Shown piece after piece: positions 31,886-41,494 of a stretch of 45,953 bases of DNA (the first letter of the stretch is position 1; every line of letters begins with the position of its first letter). The notes beneath the pieces were generated by a model. That model saw only the letters and a program-made list of their open reading frames with translations. It was not told the origin of the DNA and did not search any database. Made by a program: the position numbers and the translations under genes. This DNA comes from Erysipelotrichaceae bacterium (GTDB taxonomy: Bacteria; Bacillota_I; Bacilli_A; Erysipelotrichales; Erysipelotrichaceae): assembly GCA_017432895.1 (NCBI GenBank), contig JAFRIG010000003.1, positions 1-45,953 of the forward strand, in the 5' to 3' direction.

Positions 31886-32809
31886 ATGCTAAAATACATT
31901 GCTAAAAGGCTGATCATCGGTGTACTGACGCTGCTGATCCTATCAACGATTACCTTCTTCGGTGTCAGGGCGATGCCGGGTGATCCTTTTTCACAGGATA
32001 ATAAGGTCATCGCACCGGAAACTTACGAGGCCATGAGGCAGAAATACCATCTGGATAAGTCGCTTCCGGAACAGTATGTCATCTTCTTGGGCAATGCCTT
32101 GAGAGGCGATTTCGGTGAATCCATTTCCAAGAAAGGCAAGCAGGTCTCGGATATCATTGCTTTGCGTTTCCCGGTAACGGCTAAACTGGGTGCCATCGCA
32201 TTTTGTTTCTCGATGGTCGTCGGTCTGCTGTTTGGTATCATTTCGGCTTTGGCGAAACACCGCTGGGTCAACTCGCTGATCACGGTCGTCTCTACCTTAG
32301 GCGTCTCGCTTCCCAACTTCCTGTTCGCCATGATGATCATGATCGTGTTTGCCGTCAAGCTTGGCTGGCTGCCGATCCTGGGTCTCAATGGCCCCAAATA
32401 CTACATCCTGCCGGTCGCGGCGCTGTCCCTTGGCCCGATCTCATCGGTGACCCGTTTGACGAGGTCTTCGATCAGAGATGTCATGCATGAAGACTACATC
32501 ACGCTGTCGCGTTCCAAGGGCAACAAAGAAGTCAGGACCATTATCGTCCACGGCTTAAAGAACGCTTTGCTGCCGGTCGTCACCTATGCCGGTCCGCTGT
32601 TTGCCGGTATGATCACCGGTTCACTGGTCATCGAGACGCTGTTCTCAGTCCCGGGCATCGGTGCCGAATTTACCAACTCTATCACCAACCGGGATTACAC
32701 CCTGGTCATGGGCCTGACTATCCTGTTTGGTGTTCTGGTCATCATTATGAATCTGATCTCCGATATCGTGGCGGCGATCATCGATCCGCGTATCAAGTTA
32801 GGAAAGTAG
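31886..32809 (+). CDS. oppB: Oligopeptide ABC transporter permease OppB
   Basis: 307 residues with about six membrane helices. The first helix is followed by the typical external loop with MPGDPFSQDNK. The cytoplasmic EAA-type loop that contacts the ATPases is EDYITLSRSKGNKE. Works with OppC as the channel for peptides delivered by OppA. First gene of the operon, 10 bp before oppC. Strong GGGAGGT ribosome binding site. Confidence 0.93.
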   Translation: MLKYIAKRLIIGVLTLLILSTITFFGVRAMPGDPFSQDNKVIAPETYEAMRQKYHLDKSLPEQYVIFLGNALRGDFGESISKKGKQVSDIIALRFPVTAKLGAIAFCFSMVVGLLFGIISALAKHRWVNSLITVVSTLGVSLPNFLFAMMIMIVFAVKLGWLPILGLNGPKYYILPVAALSLGPISSVTRLTRSSIRDVMHEDYITLSRSKGNKEVRTIIVHGLKNALLPVVTYAGPLFAGMITGSLVIETLFSVPGIGAEFTNSITNRDYTLVMGLTILFGVLVIIMNLISDIVAAIIDPRIKLGK

Positions 32810-32819
32810 GGTAAGTAAG

Positions 32820-33746
32820 ATGAGTGAAAAGAATCTTGTATTGACAGACGATCTGTTTGAAAAGCTTCCCGAAGAAGAAAAGAATTCCGAATTCATCGCG
32901 GTCGCGATCAAGACTTTCGCCAAGGATGCCTGGGATCGTTTCCGTAAGAATAAACTGGCTTTGGGCGGTCTGATCTTTCTGATCGTCATGATTCTGCTGG
33001 CCATCATCGTTCCTGAAGTCTCACGTTATCAGTTCGACTCGCAGGATCTGGCCAATCGTAATGCTTTGCCCAGTCTGGAACACTTGCTGGGTACGGATAA
33101 GTTAGGCAGAGATATCTTCGTCAGGATCATGTATGGTGCCCGTGTTTCGCTTTCCATCGGCTTTGCCACGGCGGCGATAAACCTGGTCATCGGTATCCTG
33201 TATGGCGGCATCTCCGGTTATGTCGGCGGCAGAGTCGATATGATCATGATGCGTATCGTCGATATCATCTATGCCGTACCTTCTTTGATCTATGTCGTTT
33301 TGATCTTGCTGGTCTTCGGCGACAGTATCGGGTCGATGATGCTGGCGATATGTCTGACCTCCTGGATCGGTATGGCCAGACAGGTCCGTACGCAGATCAT
33401 GTCTTTAAAAGAGATGGAATTCTCGCTGGCAGCCAAGGTCATCGGTGCCAGTAACAGCCGTATCCTGATCAGACACCTGGTCATCAACGCTTTGGGTCCT
33501 ATTATCGTTTCTTTGACCATGATGGTTCCGGGTGCGATCTTTACCGAAGCTTCATTGAGCTTTGTCGGTATCGGTCTTAATCCCGCCATCCCGTCCTGGG
33601 GCAAGCTGGCTAACGATTGCCGTCAGCTGATCTTCACCCAGCCATTGCAGGTAGTGTGGCCGGTCGCGACGATAAGTTTGACCATCCTGGCTTTGAACTT
33701 CGTCGGTGACGGTATCGGTGAGGCCTTCCAGGCGAGGACCAGATAG
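32820..33746 (+). CDS. oppC: Oligopeptide ABC transporter permease OppC
   Basis: 308 residues. A long cytoplasmic N-terminus with an acidic stretch precedes the first helix (ALGGLIFLIVMILLAIIV), as in OppC/DppC. HLLGTDKLGRDIFVRIMYGARVSLSIG is the family signature, and the EAA loop is MEFSLAAKVIGASNSRIL. Partner of OppB. 11 bp before oppD. Confidence 0.93.
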   Translation: MSEKNLVLTDDLFEKLPEEEKNSEFIAVAIKTFAKDAWDRFRKNKLALGGLIFLIVMILLAIIVPEVSRYQFDSQDLANRNALPSLEHLLGTDKLGRDIFVRIMYGARVSLSIGFATAAINLVIGILYGGISGYVGGRVDMIMMRIVDIIYAVPSLIYVVLILLVFGDSIGSMMLAICLTSWIGMARQVRTQIMSLKEMEFSLAAKVIGASNSRILIRHLVINALGPIIVSLTMMVPGAIFTEASLSFVGIGLNPAIPSWGKLANDCRQLIFTQPLQVVWPVATISLTILALNFVGDGIGEAFQARTR

Positions 33747-33757
33747 GAGGGATCACT

Positions 33758-34759
33758 ATGGCATTATTAGAAGTAAATAACCTGGTTACAACGTTCAAAA
33801 CGGATGCCGGTGATGTCAAGGCGGTCCGCGGTGTTTCCTTCAAAGTGGAAGCCAAAGAGGCTTTGGGTATTGTTGGCGAATCCGGTTCCGGCAAGAGCCA
33901 GATGATGTATTCGATCATCGGCTTATTGGCGGATAACGGAACGATCGAGTCTGGCGATGTGATGTTCGACGGACAGGATATTTCCAAAAAGAATTTCAAA
34001 AGCAAAAGAGATTACGACGACTTCATGCGCAAGATCCGCGGCAATTCGATGGCCATGATATTCCAGGATCCGATGACTTTCTTAAATCCGGTCCTGAAGG
34101 TCGAGACACAGCTGATCGAACCGATGCTCAACCATAGCGATATGAGCAGAGCGGAAGCCAAAAAAAGGGCGATCGAACTGATGAATCTGGTCGGTATCCC
34201 TTCACCGGAAAAGCGTATCACGCAATATCCCTTTGAATTCTCCGGCGGCATGCGCCAGAGGATCATCATCGCTATCGCTTTGGCGAACAACCCCAAGCTG
34301 ATCATTGCCGATGAGCCCACGACGGCTTTGGATGTCACGATCCAGGCTCAGGTACTGGAACTCATCGAAGAACTCAAATACAAATCCGATTCCGCGATCA
34401 TCATGATCACTCATGACCTCGGTGTCGTCGCCAAGCTGTGCGACCGCATCGCGATCATGTATGGCGGCAAGATCGTCGAGATCGGTACGGATAAGGACAT
34501 CTTCTACGATCCTAAGCATCCGTATACGGAAGGACTGCTTAAGTGCATCTCCAATCCGGAAAACGACGACGAAAAGGAGCTGACGCCGATACCGGGTTCT
34601 CCGCCCGATCTGCTCAATCCTCCGAAAGGCTGTCCGTTCGTGGATCGCTGTGAAAAGGCTATGAAAGTCTGCAAGGACTTCGAGCCACCTGTAAAGGACA
34701 TCAAAGAAGGCCATCAGTGTGCCTGCTGGCTCTTAGACGATAGGGCGGTGAACGTATGA
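33758..34759 (+). CDS. oppD: Oligopeptide ABC transporter ATPase OppD
   Basis: 333 residues. Walker A GESGSGKS, signature FSGGMRQRIIIAIAL, Walker B LIIADEPTTALDVT and switch His in MITHDLG. The C-terminus carries the oligopeptide-ATPase extension with NPPKGCPFVDRCEKAMKVC, which in relatives binds an iron-sulfur or structural site. It overlaps oppF by ATGA (34756-34759). Confidence 0.95.
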   Translation: MALLEVNNLVTTFKTDAGDVKAVRGVSFKVEAKEALGIVGESGSGKSQMMYSIIGLLADNGTIESGDVMFDGQDISKKNFKSKRDYDDFMRKIRGNSMAMIFQDPMTFLNPVLKVETQLIEPMLNHSDMSRAEAKKRAIELMNLVGIPSPEKRITQYPFEFSGGMRQRIIIAIALANNPKLIIADEPTTALDVTIQAQVLELIEELKYKSDSAIIMITHDLGVVAKLCDRIAIMYGGKIVEIGTDKDIFYDPKHPYTEGLLKCISNPENDDEKELTPIPGSPPDLLNPPKGCPFVDRCEKAMKVCKDFEPPVKDIKEGHQCACWLLDDRAVNV

Positions 34760-35736
34760 GCGAAGAAAAAGTAATACTTTCCGTTAGGAATCTTAAGACC
34801 TATTTCGATGTCACCAAGGGCATCTTTTCACCCAAACAGATCGTCAAGGCGGTCGACGACGTCTCCTTCGACATCAACGAAAATGAGACCTTCGGTCTTG
34901 TCGGTGAGTCGGGATGCGGAAAGACCACATTGGGACGTACCATCGTCAAGCTGTATGAACCGGAAAGCGGAAACATCTTCTTCCAGGGCAAGGATATCGC
35001 CAAGCTCAAAGGCAAGGAGCTGATCGCTTTCAGAAAAGATATGCAGATGATCTTCCAGGATCCTTATGCTTCACTTAATCCGCGTATGACGGTCGGTGAG
35101 ATCATCAAAGAACCGATGATCATCCACAATATCTACGATAATGACAAGGAAAGGGAAGAGAGAGTCGTCGAACTGCTGAAGATCGTCGGCCTCAAGCCCG
35201 ACCATATCCGCCGTTATCCGGCCGAATTCTCCGGTGGACAAAGACAAAGAGTCGGTGTCGCCCGAGCCTTGGCCGTCAATCCGAAATTCATCGTCTGTGA
35301 CGAACCGATCTCCGCTCTGGATGTTTCCATTCAGGCCCAGGTCGTCAACCTTCTGAAAGAGATACAGAAGGAGATGGGATTATCCTATCTGTTTGTCGCT
35401 CACGATCTGTCCATGGTCAAGCATATCTCCGATCGTATTGGAGTCATGTATCTGGGCCAGATGGTCGAACTTGGTCCGGCGAACGATGTCTATCATCGTC
35501 CGTTGCATCCATATACGACCGCTTTACTGTCGGCCATCCCGATCCCTGATCCGGATGTCGCCAAGAAAAAACAAAGGATCGTGCTTGGCGGTGAAGTGCC
35601 AAGTCCGATCAACCCTCCGCAGGGGTGCCCGTTCTGTACCCGTTGTCCAAAGGCCACAGAACGTTGTCATAAAGAAAGACCTGTGCCTATTGAGGTCGGC
35701 ACTCGTACAGTGGCTTGCCACTTGTATGAAAAGTAA
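34756..35736 (+). CDS. oppF: Oligopeptide ABC transporter ATPase OppF
   Basis: 326 residues. Walker A GESGCGKT, signature FSGGQRQRVGVARAL, Walker B FIVCDEPISALDVS and switch His in VAHDLS. The C-terminal extension NPPQGCPFCTRCPKATERC is the expected Cys cluster. Forms the heterodimeric motor with OppD. Confidence 0.95.
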   Translation: MSEEKVILSVRNLKTYFDVTKGIFSPKQIVKAVDDVSFDINENETFGLVGESGCGKTTLGRTIVKLYEPESGNIFFQGKDIAKLKGKELIAFRKDMQMIFQDPYASLNPRMTVGEIIKEPMIIHNIYDNDKEREERVVELLKIVGLKPDHIRRYPAEFSGGQRQRVGVARALAVNPKFIVCDEPISALDVSIQAQVVNLLKEIQKEMGLSYLFVAHDLSMVKHISDRIGVMYLGQMVELGPANDVYHRPLHPYTTALLSAIPIPDPDVAKKKQRIVLGGEVPSPINPPQGCPFCTRCPKATERCHKERPVPIEVGTRTVACHLYEK

Positions 35737-35757
35737 AAGGAAAGGAAGAAAAAAGAA

Positions 35758-37398
35758 ATGAAAAAGTTATTTGTTCTGATGCTTTCGCTTCTGATGGTCA
35801 TTGGCTTGACTGCTTGTGGCAATGGTGGTGGAAGCAACGGCGGCGGCAGCGAGCCTGAAGCCGAGATCAAGACCTTCACCTATTCCGTAGGCGGCGAACC
35901 GACTTATATGGACCCGGCGAAGTGCGGTGACTCCGTCACAGCCGAGATCCACAATGAGATCTGGTATCCGTTATTCTATCTGGTTGAAGATGGTTCAACG
36001 GAATACGGCGATTGTGTCTCCTATGAAGTCTCCGAAGATGGCACTGTCTACACTTTCCATCTTGACGAGAACGCCAAGTGGTCCGATGGTGTTGCCATTA
36101 CGGCTGATCAGTATGTCTATGGTATCAAGCGTTGTATCGGTTACGGCCATGCCGAAGTCGGTTATCTGACGATGATCACCAACTACATCCTGAATGCTGA
36201 AGCTCACCTGGAAGATGCGGTTGCCGATATGGACGATGTCGGTGTCAAAGCTGTTGACGATTTCACTTTAGAGATCACTTTGAATGCACCGTGCCCATTC
36301 TTCGTATCACTGCTTCCGACACAGGTCTTCGCAGCTTTGCGTCCTGAGATCGCTCCGGAAAAGGATTCCGAATGGTCCAATGTGGTCGGTTATCCGACGA
36401 CCGGTGCCTTCTATCCGAGCAAGATCGACTCCGCTAACGAGTATATTCTGGAAAAGAACCCGTACTTCGCTAAGGCTGACCAGGTCTACTATGACAGACT
36501 TGTCGCCAAGATCATGCCTTCCATGGAGGCAAGCCAGATGGCTTTCCAGACCGGCGAGATCGACTATGACACCAGCGCCGATTCCAGCGCTGTCAACATT
36601 CCTGAACTCGCTGATTCGATCGATATCCATGGTAACATCAACTACTACATGAACATCAACATGTATGATGCTAACGAAGCATTACAGGATGTCAGAGTAC
36701 GTAGAGCTATCCAGTTAGGTATCGACAGAAGTGCCTTCGTCACAGCTCTTGATGCCGGCGATGTTTACTATGAATTATACGGCTTCCTGCCGGTCGGTAT
36801 TCCTGACAATGAAGGTGACTTCCGTACCAATGCCGATAACGACCACAAACTGGTCTACACCGACAAGGACGAAGCCAGAAAGCTGATGGAAGAAGCCGGT
36901 TATTCCGAGACCAACAGACTGGCTCTGGAATACTACTACAACCAGAACGCTATGCATGACACGGTTTCCGCTGTCATCGCTGAACAGCTGAAGGATATCT
37001 ACATCGATGTCACGTTGAAGACAGCTGAACTTCGTACTTTCTTCGATGATCGTAGTTATGGACGCTATGATCTCGCCAGAAACGCTTTCTCAGCCGACTA
37101 CATGGATCCGTGGAACTACCTCGAACTGATGGCCATCTATGATGACTCGGAAGAATACGGTACGCACTTTGGTGATGAGACCTATGATGCGATGCTGTTT
37201 GAATCGATGAAACTCTCCGGTGAAGAACGTTTCGCCAAGCTGCATGAAGCAGAGGCTTACGCCATCGAAGAAGCCTGCTTCAACTGCCCACTGTTCGGTT
37301 ACGGTTCCGTTTCTCTGCAAAGACCTGGTACTACGGGTGTCATCAACAACCCGCAGGCCAACCACATTTTCTGGTTCGTCAGACTGCCTGAAGACTAG
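35758..37398 (+). CDS. oppA: Oligopeptide-binding lipoprotein OppA
   Basis: 546 residues. The signal ends in the lipobox GLTAC with lipidated C20 and a Gly/Ser-rich linker after it. The solute-binding domain of the SBP_bac_5 family follows, with segments NAKWSDGVAITADQYVYGIK and RRAIQLGIDRSAF. It captures peptides outside the membrane. It is the fifth gene of the operon, unusual only in being last. A hairpin follows the stop. Confidence 0.94.
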   Translation: MKKLFVLMLSLLMVIGLTACGNGGGSNGGGSEPEAEIKTFTYSVGGEPTYMDPAKCGDSVTAEIHNEIWYPLFYLVEDGSTEYGDCVSYEVSEDGTVYTFHLDENAKWSDGVAITADQYVYGIKRCIGYGHAEVGYLTMITNYILNAEAHLEDAVADMDDVGVKAVDDFTLEITLNAPCPFFVSLLPTQVFAALRPEIAPEKDSEWSNVVGYPTTGAFYPSKIDSANEYILEKNPYFAKADQVYYDRLVAKIMPSMEASQMAFQTGEIDYDTSADSSAVNIPELADSIDIHGNINYYMNINMYDANEALQDVRVRRAIQLGIDRSAFVTALDAGDVYYELYGFLPVGIPDNEGDFRTNADNDHKLVYTDKDEARKLMEEAGYSETNRLALEYYYNQNAMHDTVSAVIAEQLKDIYIDVTLKTAELRTFFDDRSYGRYDLARNAFSADYMDPWNYLELMAIYDDSEEYGTHFGDETYDAMLFESMKLSGEERFAKLHEAEAYAIEEACFNCPLFGYGSVSLQRPGTTGVINNPQANHIFWFVRLPED

Positions 37399-37415
37399 AA
37401 GATAATCCCGTACTT

Positions 37416-37444
37416 AAGAGAGAACTCTCAAAGAGTTCTCTCTT
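37416..37444 (+). promoter_or_regulatory. Perfect 13-bp hairpin after oppA, without T-run
   Basis: AAGAGAGAACTCT pairs perfectly with AGAGTTCTCTCTT around a three-base loop. ACTGCTTATT follows, so it lacks the uridine tail of an intrinsic terminator. It may act as a 3' stabiliser of the opp mRNA or a partial terminator that lowers downstream peptidase expression. Confidence 0.6.
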
Positions 37445-37515
37445 ACTGCTTATTGATACAAGCTCTGTTTTATAGTCGGAAAAACAGAAGTTGGATCAAT
37501 AGGAAAGGAGACCTT

Positions 37516-39456
37516 ATGAAAACGATCGAATTGGACCAGTTCATTAGATTTCAGTTTTTATCTTCTTTAGGGATCACTTCGGATAAGAAGGATCTTTACT
37601 TTGTTTTAAGCAAGGCCGATATGGATAATAACGGCTACCTGCAAAAGATCGTCTCGTTCAATCTTGAAAAACGTGAATTCAAAGACATTACGGAATGGGA
37701 CAAGTCCGCTTCCTTCATGAGTCTCAAGGATGGCGTTTATTTTGTGAAAAGTGATCCGGACAAGAAGGGCATCTCGACTTTCTATATAGTCGAAGAAGAG
37801 GGAAACAAGGAAGCATTTACACTGCCTATCCCTGTGTCATCACTCAAAGATTTCGATGATGAGTATTACGTGGCATTGGCCATGACCAACAGAGCCTGCC
37901 CGGATTATTACGCCTTAAGTGAGGAAGACAAGGAAACCTATGACAAGAAGGTCAAGGATGATGAAGACTACATTGTCTTTGATGAATATCCTTTCGTTTT
38001 CAATGGCGCCGGGGTCGTCAATGGCAACCGCAATTCACTGTTTCTTTTAAACAAAAACGATCATAAGCTTGAAAAGATCACGCCGGACAGCTTCGATGTG
38101 GCTTCTTTCGATGTGATCGGTGACAAGATAATCTTTTCCGCCAACGATTTCACGACCTACAAGACCAAGTGGGACAAGGTCTATTCCTATGATCTGAAAG
38201 AAGGGATCAGGACTATTTATGAAGATAAGATGGCGATCCGCAAAGTCTTTGACGAAAAGGGAAAGATCTATGTCAACGGTACCTTCGCCAAGGATTATGG
38301 CGAGATGGAAGCCGGCAAGTTCTATGAGTTGAAAGACGGTAAAATGGAATTGAGGATCGATACGGAGGATTCTTTATACAATTCGGTTGGTTCCGATTCC
38401 CGTTATGGCCGAAACAAGAACTATTTCAAAGATAACGAAACCAATTACTTCGTCACCTGTGAGGAAGACCATACGATCATCCTGAAGATGGAAGCTGATA
38501 AGCTGACCAAAGCGGTGGATATCAAAGGCTTCAGCGTCGATGACTTCGTCGTTGCCGATGATACATTCTATGCGATCGCTTTAAAGGATCAGAAACTGCA
38601 GGAACTCTACTGCATCAAAGACGGTAAAGTCGAACAGCTCAGCAGTTTCAATGAAGAAGTTCTGAATGATTATTATGTAGCTAAACCTGAGAAACTGACG
38701 GTGAAAAAAGCCGTCGATATCGACGGCTGGGTCTTGAAGCCATTCGAATTTGATGAGAACAAGAAGTATCCGGCGATCCTGGATATCCATGGCGGTCCCA
38801 AGACGGCCTATGGCGAAGTGTACTATCACGAGATGCAATACTGGGCTTCCAAAGGCTACTTCGTGATGTTCTGCAATCCCCGCGGTTCCGATGGCAAGGG
38901 CAATCTCTTTGCGGATCTGCGTCATCAGTTTGGCGGCATCGATTATCAGGATATCATGGCCTTCGTTGATCTGGTACTGGGGACTTACCCCAATATCGAT
39001 CCCGAAAGGCTGGGCGTGACCGGCGGCAGCTATGGCGGCTATATGACCAACTGGATAATCGACCAGACCGATCGCTTCAAATGTGCGGCAACCCAGCGTT
39101 CGATCTCCAACTGGATCTCGGAAGTCGGCGTCAGCGATTACGGCATCGATTTCCCGATCGAACAGGAATTCGGGGATGTGCGAAACTGTGCGGGCGAATT
39201 GTGGGCAATGTCGCCGCTAAAATTTGTCAACAACGCCAAGACACCGACTCTGTTCATTCATTCGACGGAGGATTACCGCTGTCCGGTACCGGAAGCTCTG
39301 CAGTTATACACAGCCTTGACCTGTAACGGGGTAGAGACCAGAATGTGTCTGTTCAAAGGCGAGAACCATGAACTTTCCCGCAGTGGCAAACCGACGCACC
39401 GGATCAGAAGATTAAAAGAAATAACGGACTGGATGGACAGCCATCTTAACGGATAA
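37516..39456 (+). CDS. Prolyl oligopeptidase family serine peptidase (S9)
   Basis: 646 residues: an N-terminal beta-propeller part (about 1-390) and a C-terminal alpha/beta hydrolase domain. The nucleophile is S505 in GGSYGG, the Asp is D586 in STEDYRCP and the His is H618 in ENHELS; this is the acylaminoacyl-peptidase order. The oxyanion area ILDIHGGPKTAYG is present. It should trim short peptides in the cytoplasm, as no signal peptide is seen. The ATG at 37516 has AAAGGAG; an in-frame start at 37453 is rejected. Follows oppA with 117 bp and a possible weak promoter (TATAGT at 37471). Confidence 0.93.
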   Translation: MKTIELDQFIRFQFLSSLGITSDKKDLYFVLSKADMDNNGYLQKIVSFNLEKREFKDITEWDKSASFMSLKDGVYFVKSDPDKKGISTFYIVEEEGNKEAFTLPIPVSSLKDFDDEYYVALAMTNRACPDYYALSEEDKETYDKKVKDDEDYIVFDEYPFVFNGAGVVNGNRNSLFLLNKNDHKLEKITPDSFDVASFDVIGDKIIFSANDFTTYKTKWDKVYSYDLKEGIRTIYEDKMAIRKVFDEKGKIYVNGTFAKDYGEMEAGKFYELKDGKMELRIDTEDSLYNSVGSDSRYGRNKNYFKDNETNYFVTCEEDHTIILKMEADKLTKAVDIKGFSVDDFVVADDTFYAIALKDQKLQELYCIKDGKVEQLSSFNEEVLNDYYVAKPEKLTVKKAVDIDGWVLKPFEFDENKKYPAILDIHGGPKTAYGEVYYHEMQYWASKGYFVMFCNPRGSDGKGNLFADLRHQFGGIDYQDIMAFVDLVLGTYPNIDPERLGVTGGSYGGYMTNWIIDQTDRFKCAATQRSISNWISEVGVSDYGIDFPIEQEFGDVRNCAGELWAMSPLKFVNNAKTPTLFIHSTEDYRCPVPEALQLYTALTCNGVETRMCLFKGENHELSRSGKPTHRIRRLKEITDWMDSHLNG

Positions 39457-39467
39457 AAGGAGACAAT

Positions 39468-40901
39468 ATGACAGAATTTGATTTAAGCAGACCGCAGAAC
39501 TACTGGTTCAACGAGATCGCCAAGATCCCACATCCTTCAAGACATGAAAAGAAACTCAGCGATTTCATCGTCGAATTCGCCAAAGAAAGAGGCTTGAACT
39601 ATAAGCAGGATGAAGTCTTTAACGTCATCGTTGAGAAACCCGCTTCCAAAGGTTACGAGAATGCGGCCCCGCTGATCCTGCAGGCCCATATCGATATGGT
39701 CCCGGCCAAGGTCGAAGGTTCTACCCACGATTTTGAAAACGATCCTTTGCAGCTGTATGTCGATGAAGAAGGCTGGCTGCATGCCAAGGATACGACGCTG
39801 GGTGGCGATGACGGCCATGGTGTCGCCTATATGTTGTCGATACTCGACGACGATGAACTTCCTCATCCGGCTTTGCAGTGTTTCTTTACGACGATGGAAG
39901 AGATCGGCTTGCTGGGATCGATGGAGCTGAAGAGTGAGGATGTGCACGCCGATCGGATGATCAATCTGGACGGCGGCGGGGAGACCAGTACGGGCATTTC
40001 CGCAGCCGGTGGCTGCAACGTCTTCATTCACAAGGATATCGTCTGGCAAGACAGCGATAAAGAAACTTATTCACTGGATATAAGCGGTCTTTCCGGTGGC
40101 CATTCCGGTGGTCAGATCCATCTGGAAAAGGGCAATGCGATCGTAATCGCCGCTCGCGTCATCGAAGAAGCCATCGCCAAGGGCATGGACTTTGAACTGG
40201 TCAGCTTTACAGGCGGTGAAAAAGACAATGCCATTCCGCGTTTAGCCAATATCGTCTTTAATTCAGCCTGCGATTTTGAAATGATCAAGACTTTCTTTGC
40301 GGAAAGCGAAAAGAATATCAAAACGGAACTGGAATTCTCCGATCCCCAAGTCTGTGTGACAGTTACAAAGGCTGATAAAGCCGGCAAAGCGATCGCAGGT
40401 GGCAGAGATATCGTCGATTACGCCTATCTGATGCCTAACGGTTTCCAGCATCGTTCGATGGTGATCGAAGGGCTGACTTTGACTTCACTCAATCTTGGTG
40501 TTGCGATCACTAACGATAAAGAAATATATTTCGATACTTTGATCCGTTCGGCCATGGATCATGCGACCGACGATCTAAAAGACCGCATGCATCTGCTGGC
40601 GGATAAACTGGGACTGCGCTACGAACTGACCGGCCGCTATTCAGGCTGGAACTACGAACCGAAATCGGAAATGAGAGAAAAGCTCAGAAAAGTCGTCAGG
40701 GATTTCGGCAATGAACTGCAGGAATTTGCGGGACACGGCGGCAACGAATGCGGTGTCTTCAAGGCCTTGAATCCGAAACTGGACATCATCACTTTCGGTC
40801 CCAAGGGTTCCGGTATCCATACCCCGGATGAAAAACTCGATCTTGACAGCTTTGAGCGTTCATATCAGATGCTTAAGCAGCTGGTAGCTATGTGCGACTA
40901 A
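39468..40901 (+). CDS. pepD: PepD-type aminoacyl-histidine dipeptidase (M20)
   Basis: 477 residues. Metal-binding H and D in LQAHIDMVP, DTTLGGDDGHGVAYML with the bridging Asp, and the catalytic Glu pair in TTMEEIGLLGS fit the PepD branch of peptidase M20. The dimerisation segment and C-terminal GHGGNECGVF with a metal His are also present. Splits dipeptides, including Xaa-His. It lies 11 bp after the S9 peptidase with AAAGGAG. Confidence 0.94.
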   Translation: MTEFDLSRPQNYWFNEIAKIPHPSRHEKKLSDFIVEFAKERGLNYKQDEVFNVIVEKPASKGYENAAPLILQAHIDMVPAKVEGSTHDFENDPLQLYVDEEGWLHAKDTTLGGDDGHGVAYMLSILDDDELPHPALQCFFTTMEEIGLLGSMELKSEDVHADRMINLDGGGETSTGISAAGGCNVFIHKDIVWQDSDKETYSLDISGLSGGHSGGQIHLEKGNAIVIAARVIEEAIAKGMDFELVSFTGGEKDNAIPRLANIVFNSACDFEMIKTFFAESEKNIKTELEFSDPQVCVTVTKADKAGKAIAGGRDIVDYAYLMPNGFQHRSMVIEGLTLTSLNLGVAITNDKEIYFDTLIRSAMDHATDDLKDRMHLLADKLGLRYELTGRYSGWNYEPKSEMREKLRKVVRDFGNELQEFAGHGGNECGVFKALNPKLDIITFGPKGSGIHTPDEKLDLDSFERSYQMLKQLVAMCD

Positions 40902-40915
40902 GGAGGAACAGGAAG

Positions 40916-41494
40916 ATGAATAAAGGCATAGTTGTGATTTTAAGCGGTGCCAGTTCGGTAGGAAAGGGCACGATAAGGGAAAGACTTCTGGAAGATAAAG
41001 ACATGAATCTGTTCTTCTCGATCTCGGAGACGACCAGACCCAAAAAAGAAGGGGAAGTCGATGGCAAAGACTACTACTTCGTTTCCCATAAGCAGTTCGC
41101 CGATTCCGTCAAAAACAAGGAACTGCTGGAATATACGGAATTCAACGGTTACTATTACGGAACGCCTAAGGCCCAGGTCGATTTCCTGGTCAACAAGGGT
41201 AAGAATGTGCTGATCGAAGTCGAGGCCCAGGGTGTGGGTCCGATCAAACTGAATATTCCGGAAAGTATCGCGTTCTTTGTCATGCCGACAAGTTTTGAGG
41301 AACTGGAAAAACAGATCCATGAGATCTATAAGGATGATGAAGCATCCGTCGAAAGACGTTTAAACAAAGCAAAGATGGAAATGGAGATCGCTCCGCTTTT
41401 CAACAACATCGTCTATAACAACGATGTCGACAAGGCGGTTGCCGAGATCAAAAAAGTCGTAATGGCAGAAATGGAGAGAAGAAACGATGAATAA
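40916..41494 (+). CDS. gmk: Guanylate kinase family protein
   Basis: 192 residues, close to the usual 200. The P-loop is SGASSVGKGT (residues 10-19), the GMP-binding part contains SISETTRPKKEGEVDGKDYYFV and EYTEFNGYYYGTP, and the lid region RRLNKAKMEME follows. Gmk makes GDP from GMP. Differences from the classical enzyme: the normal GPSGVGKGT is SGASSVGKGT and the TTRxPRxGE pattern is TTRPKKEGE, so one of the arginines is Lys. It sits among peptidase genes: start with AAGGAGG after pepD, and an eight-base overlap with the M29 peptidase. It may be the housekeeping enzyme or a divergent paralogue. Confidence 0.88.
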   Translation: MNKGIVVILSGASSVGKGTIRERLLEDKDMNLFFSISETTRPKKEGEVDGKDYYFVSHKQFADSVKNKELLEYTEFNGYYYGTPKAQVDFLVNKGKNVLIEVEAQGVGPIKLNIPESIAFFVMPTSFEELEKQIHEIYKDDEASVERRLNKAKMEMEIAPLFNNIVYNNDVDKAVAEIKKVVMAEMERRNDE

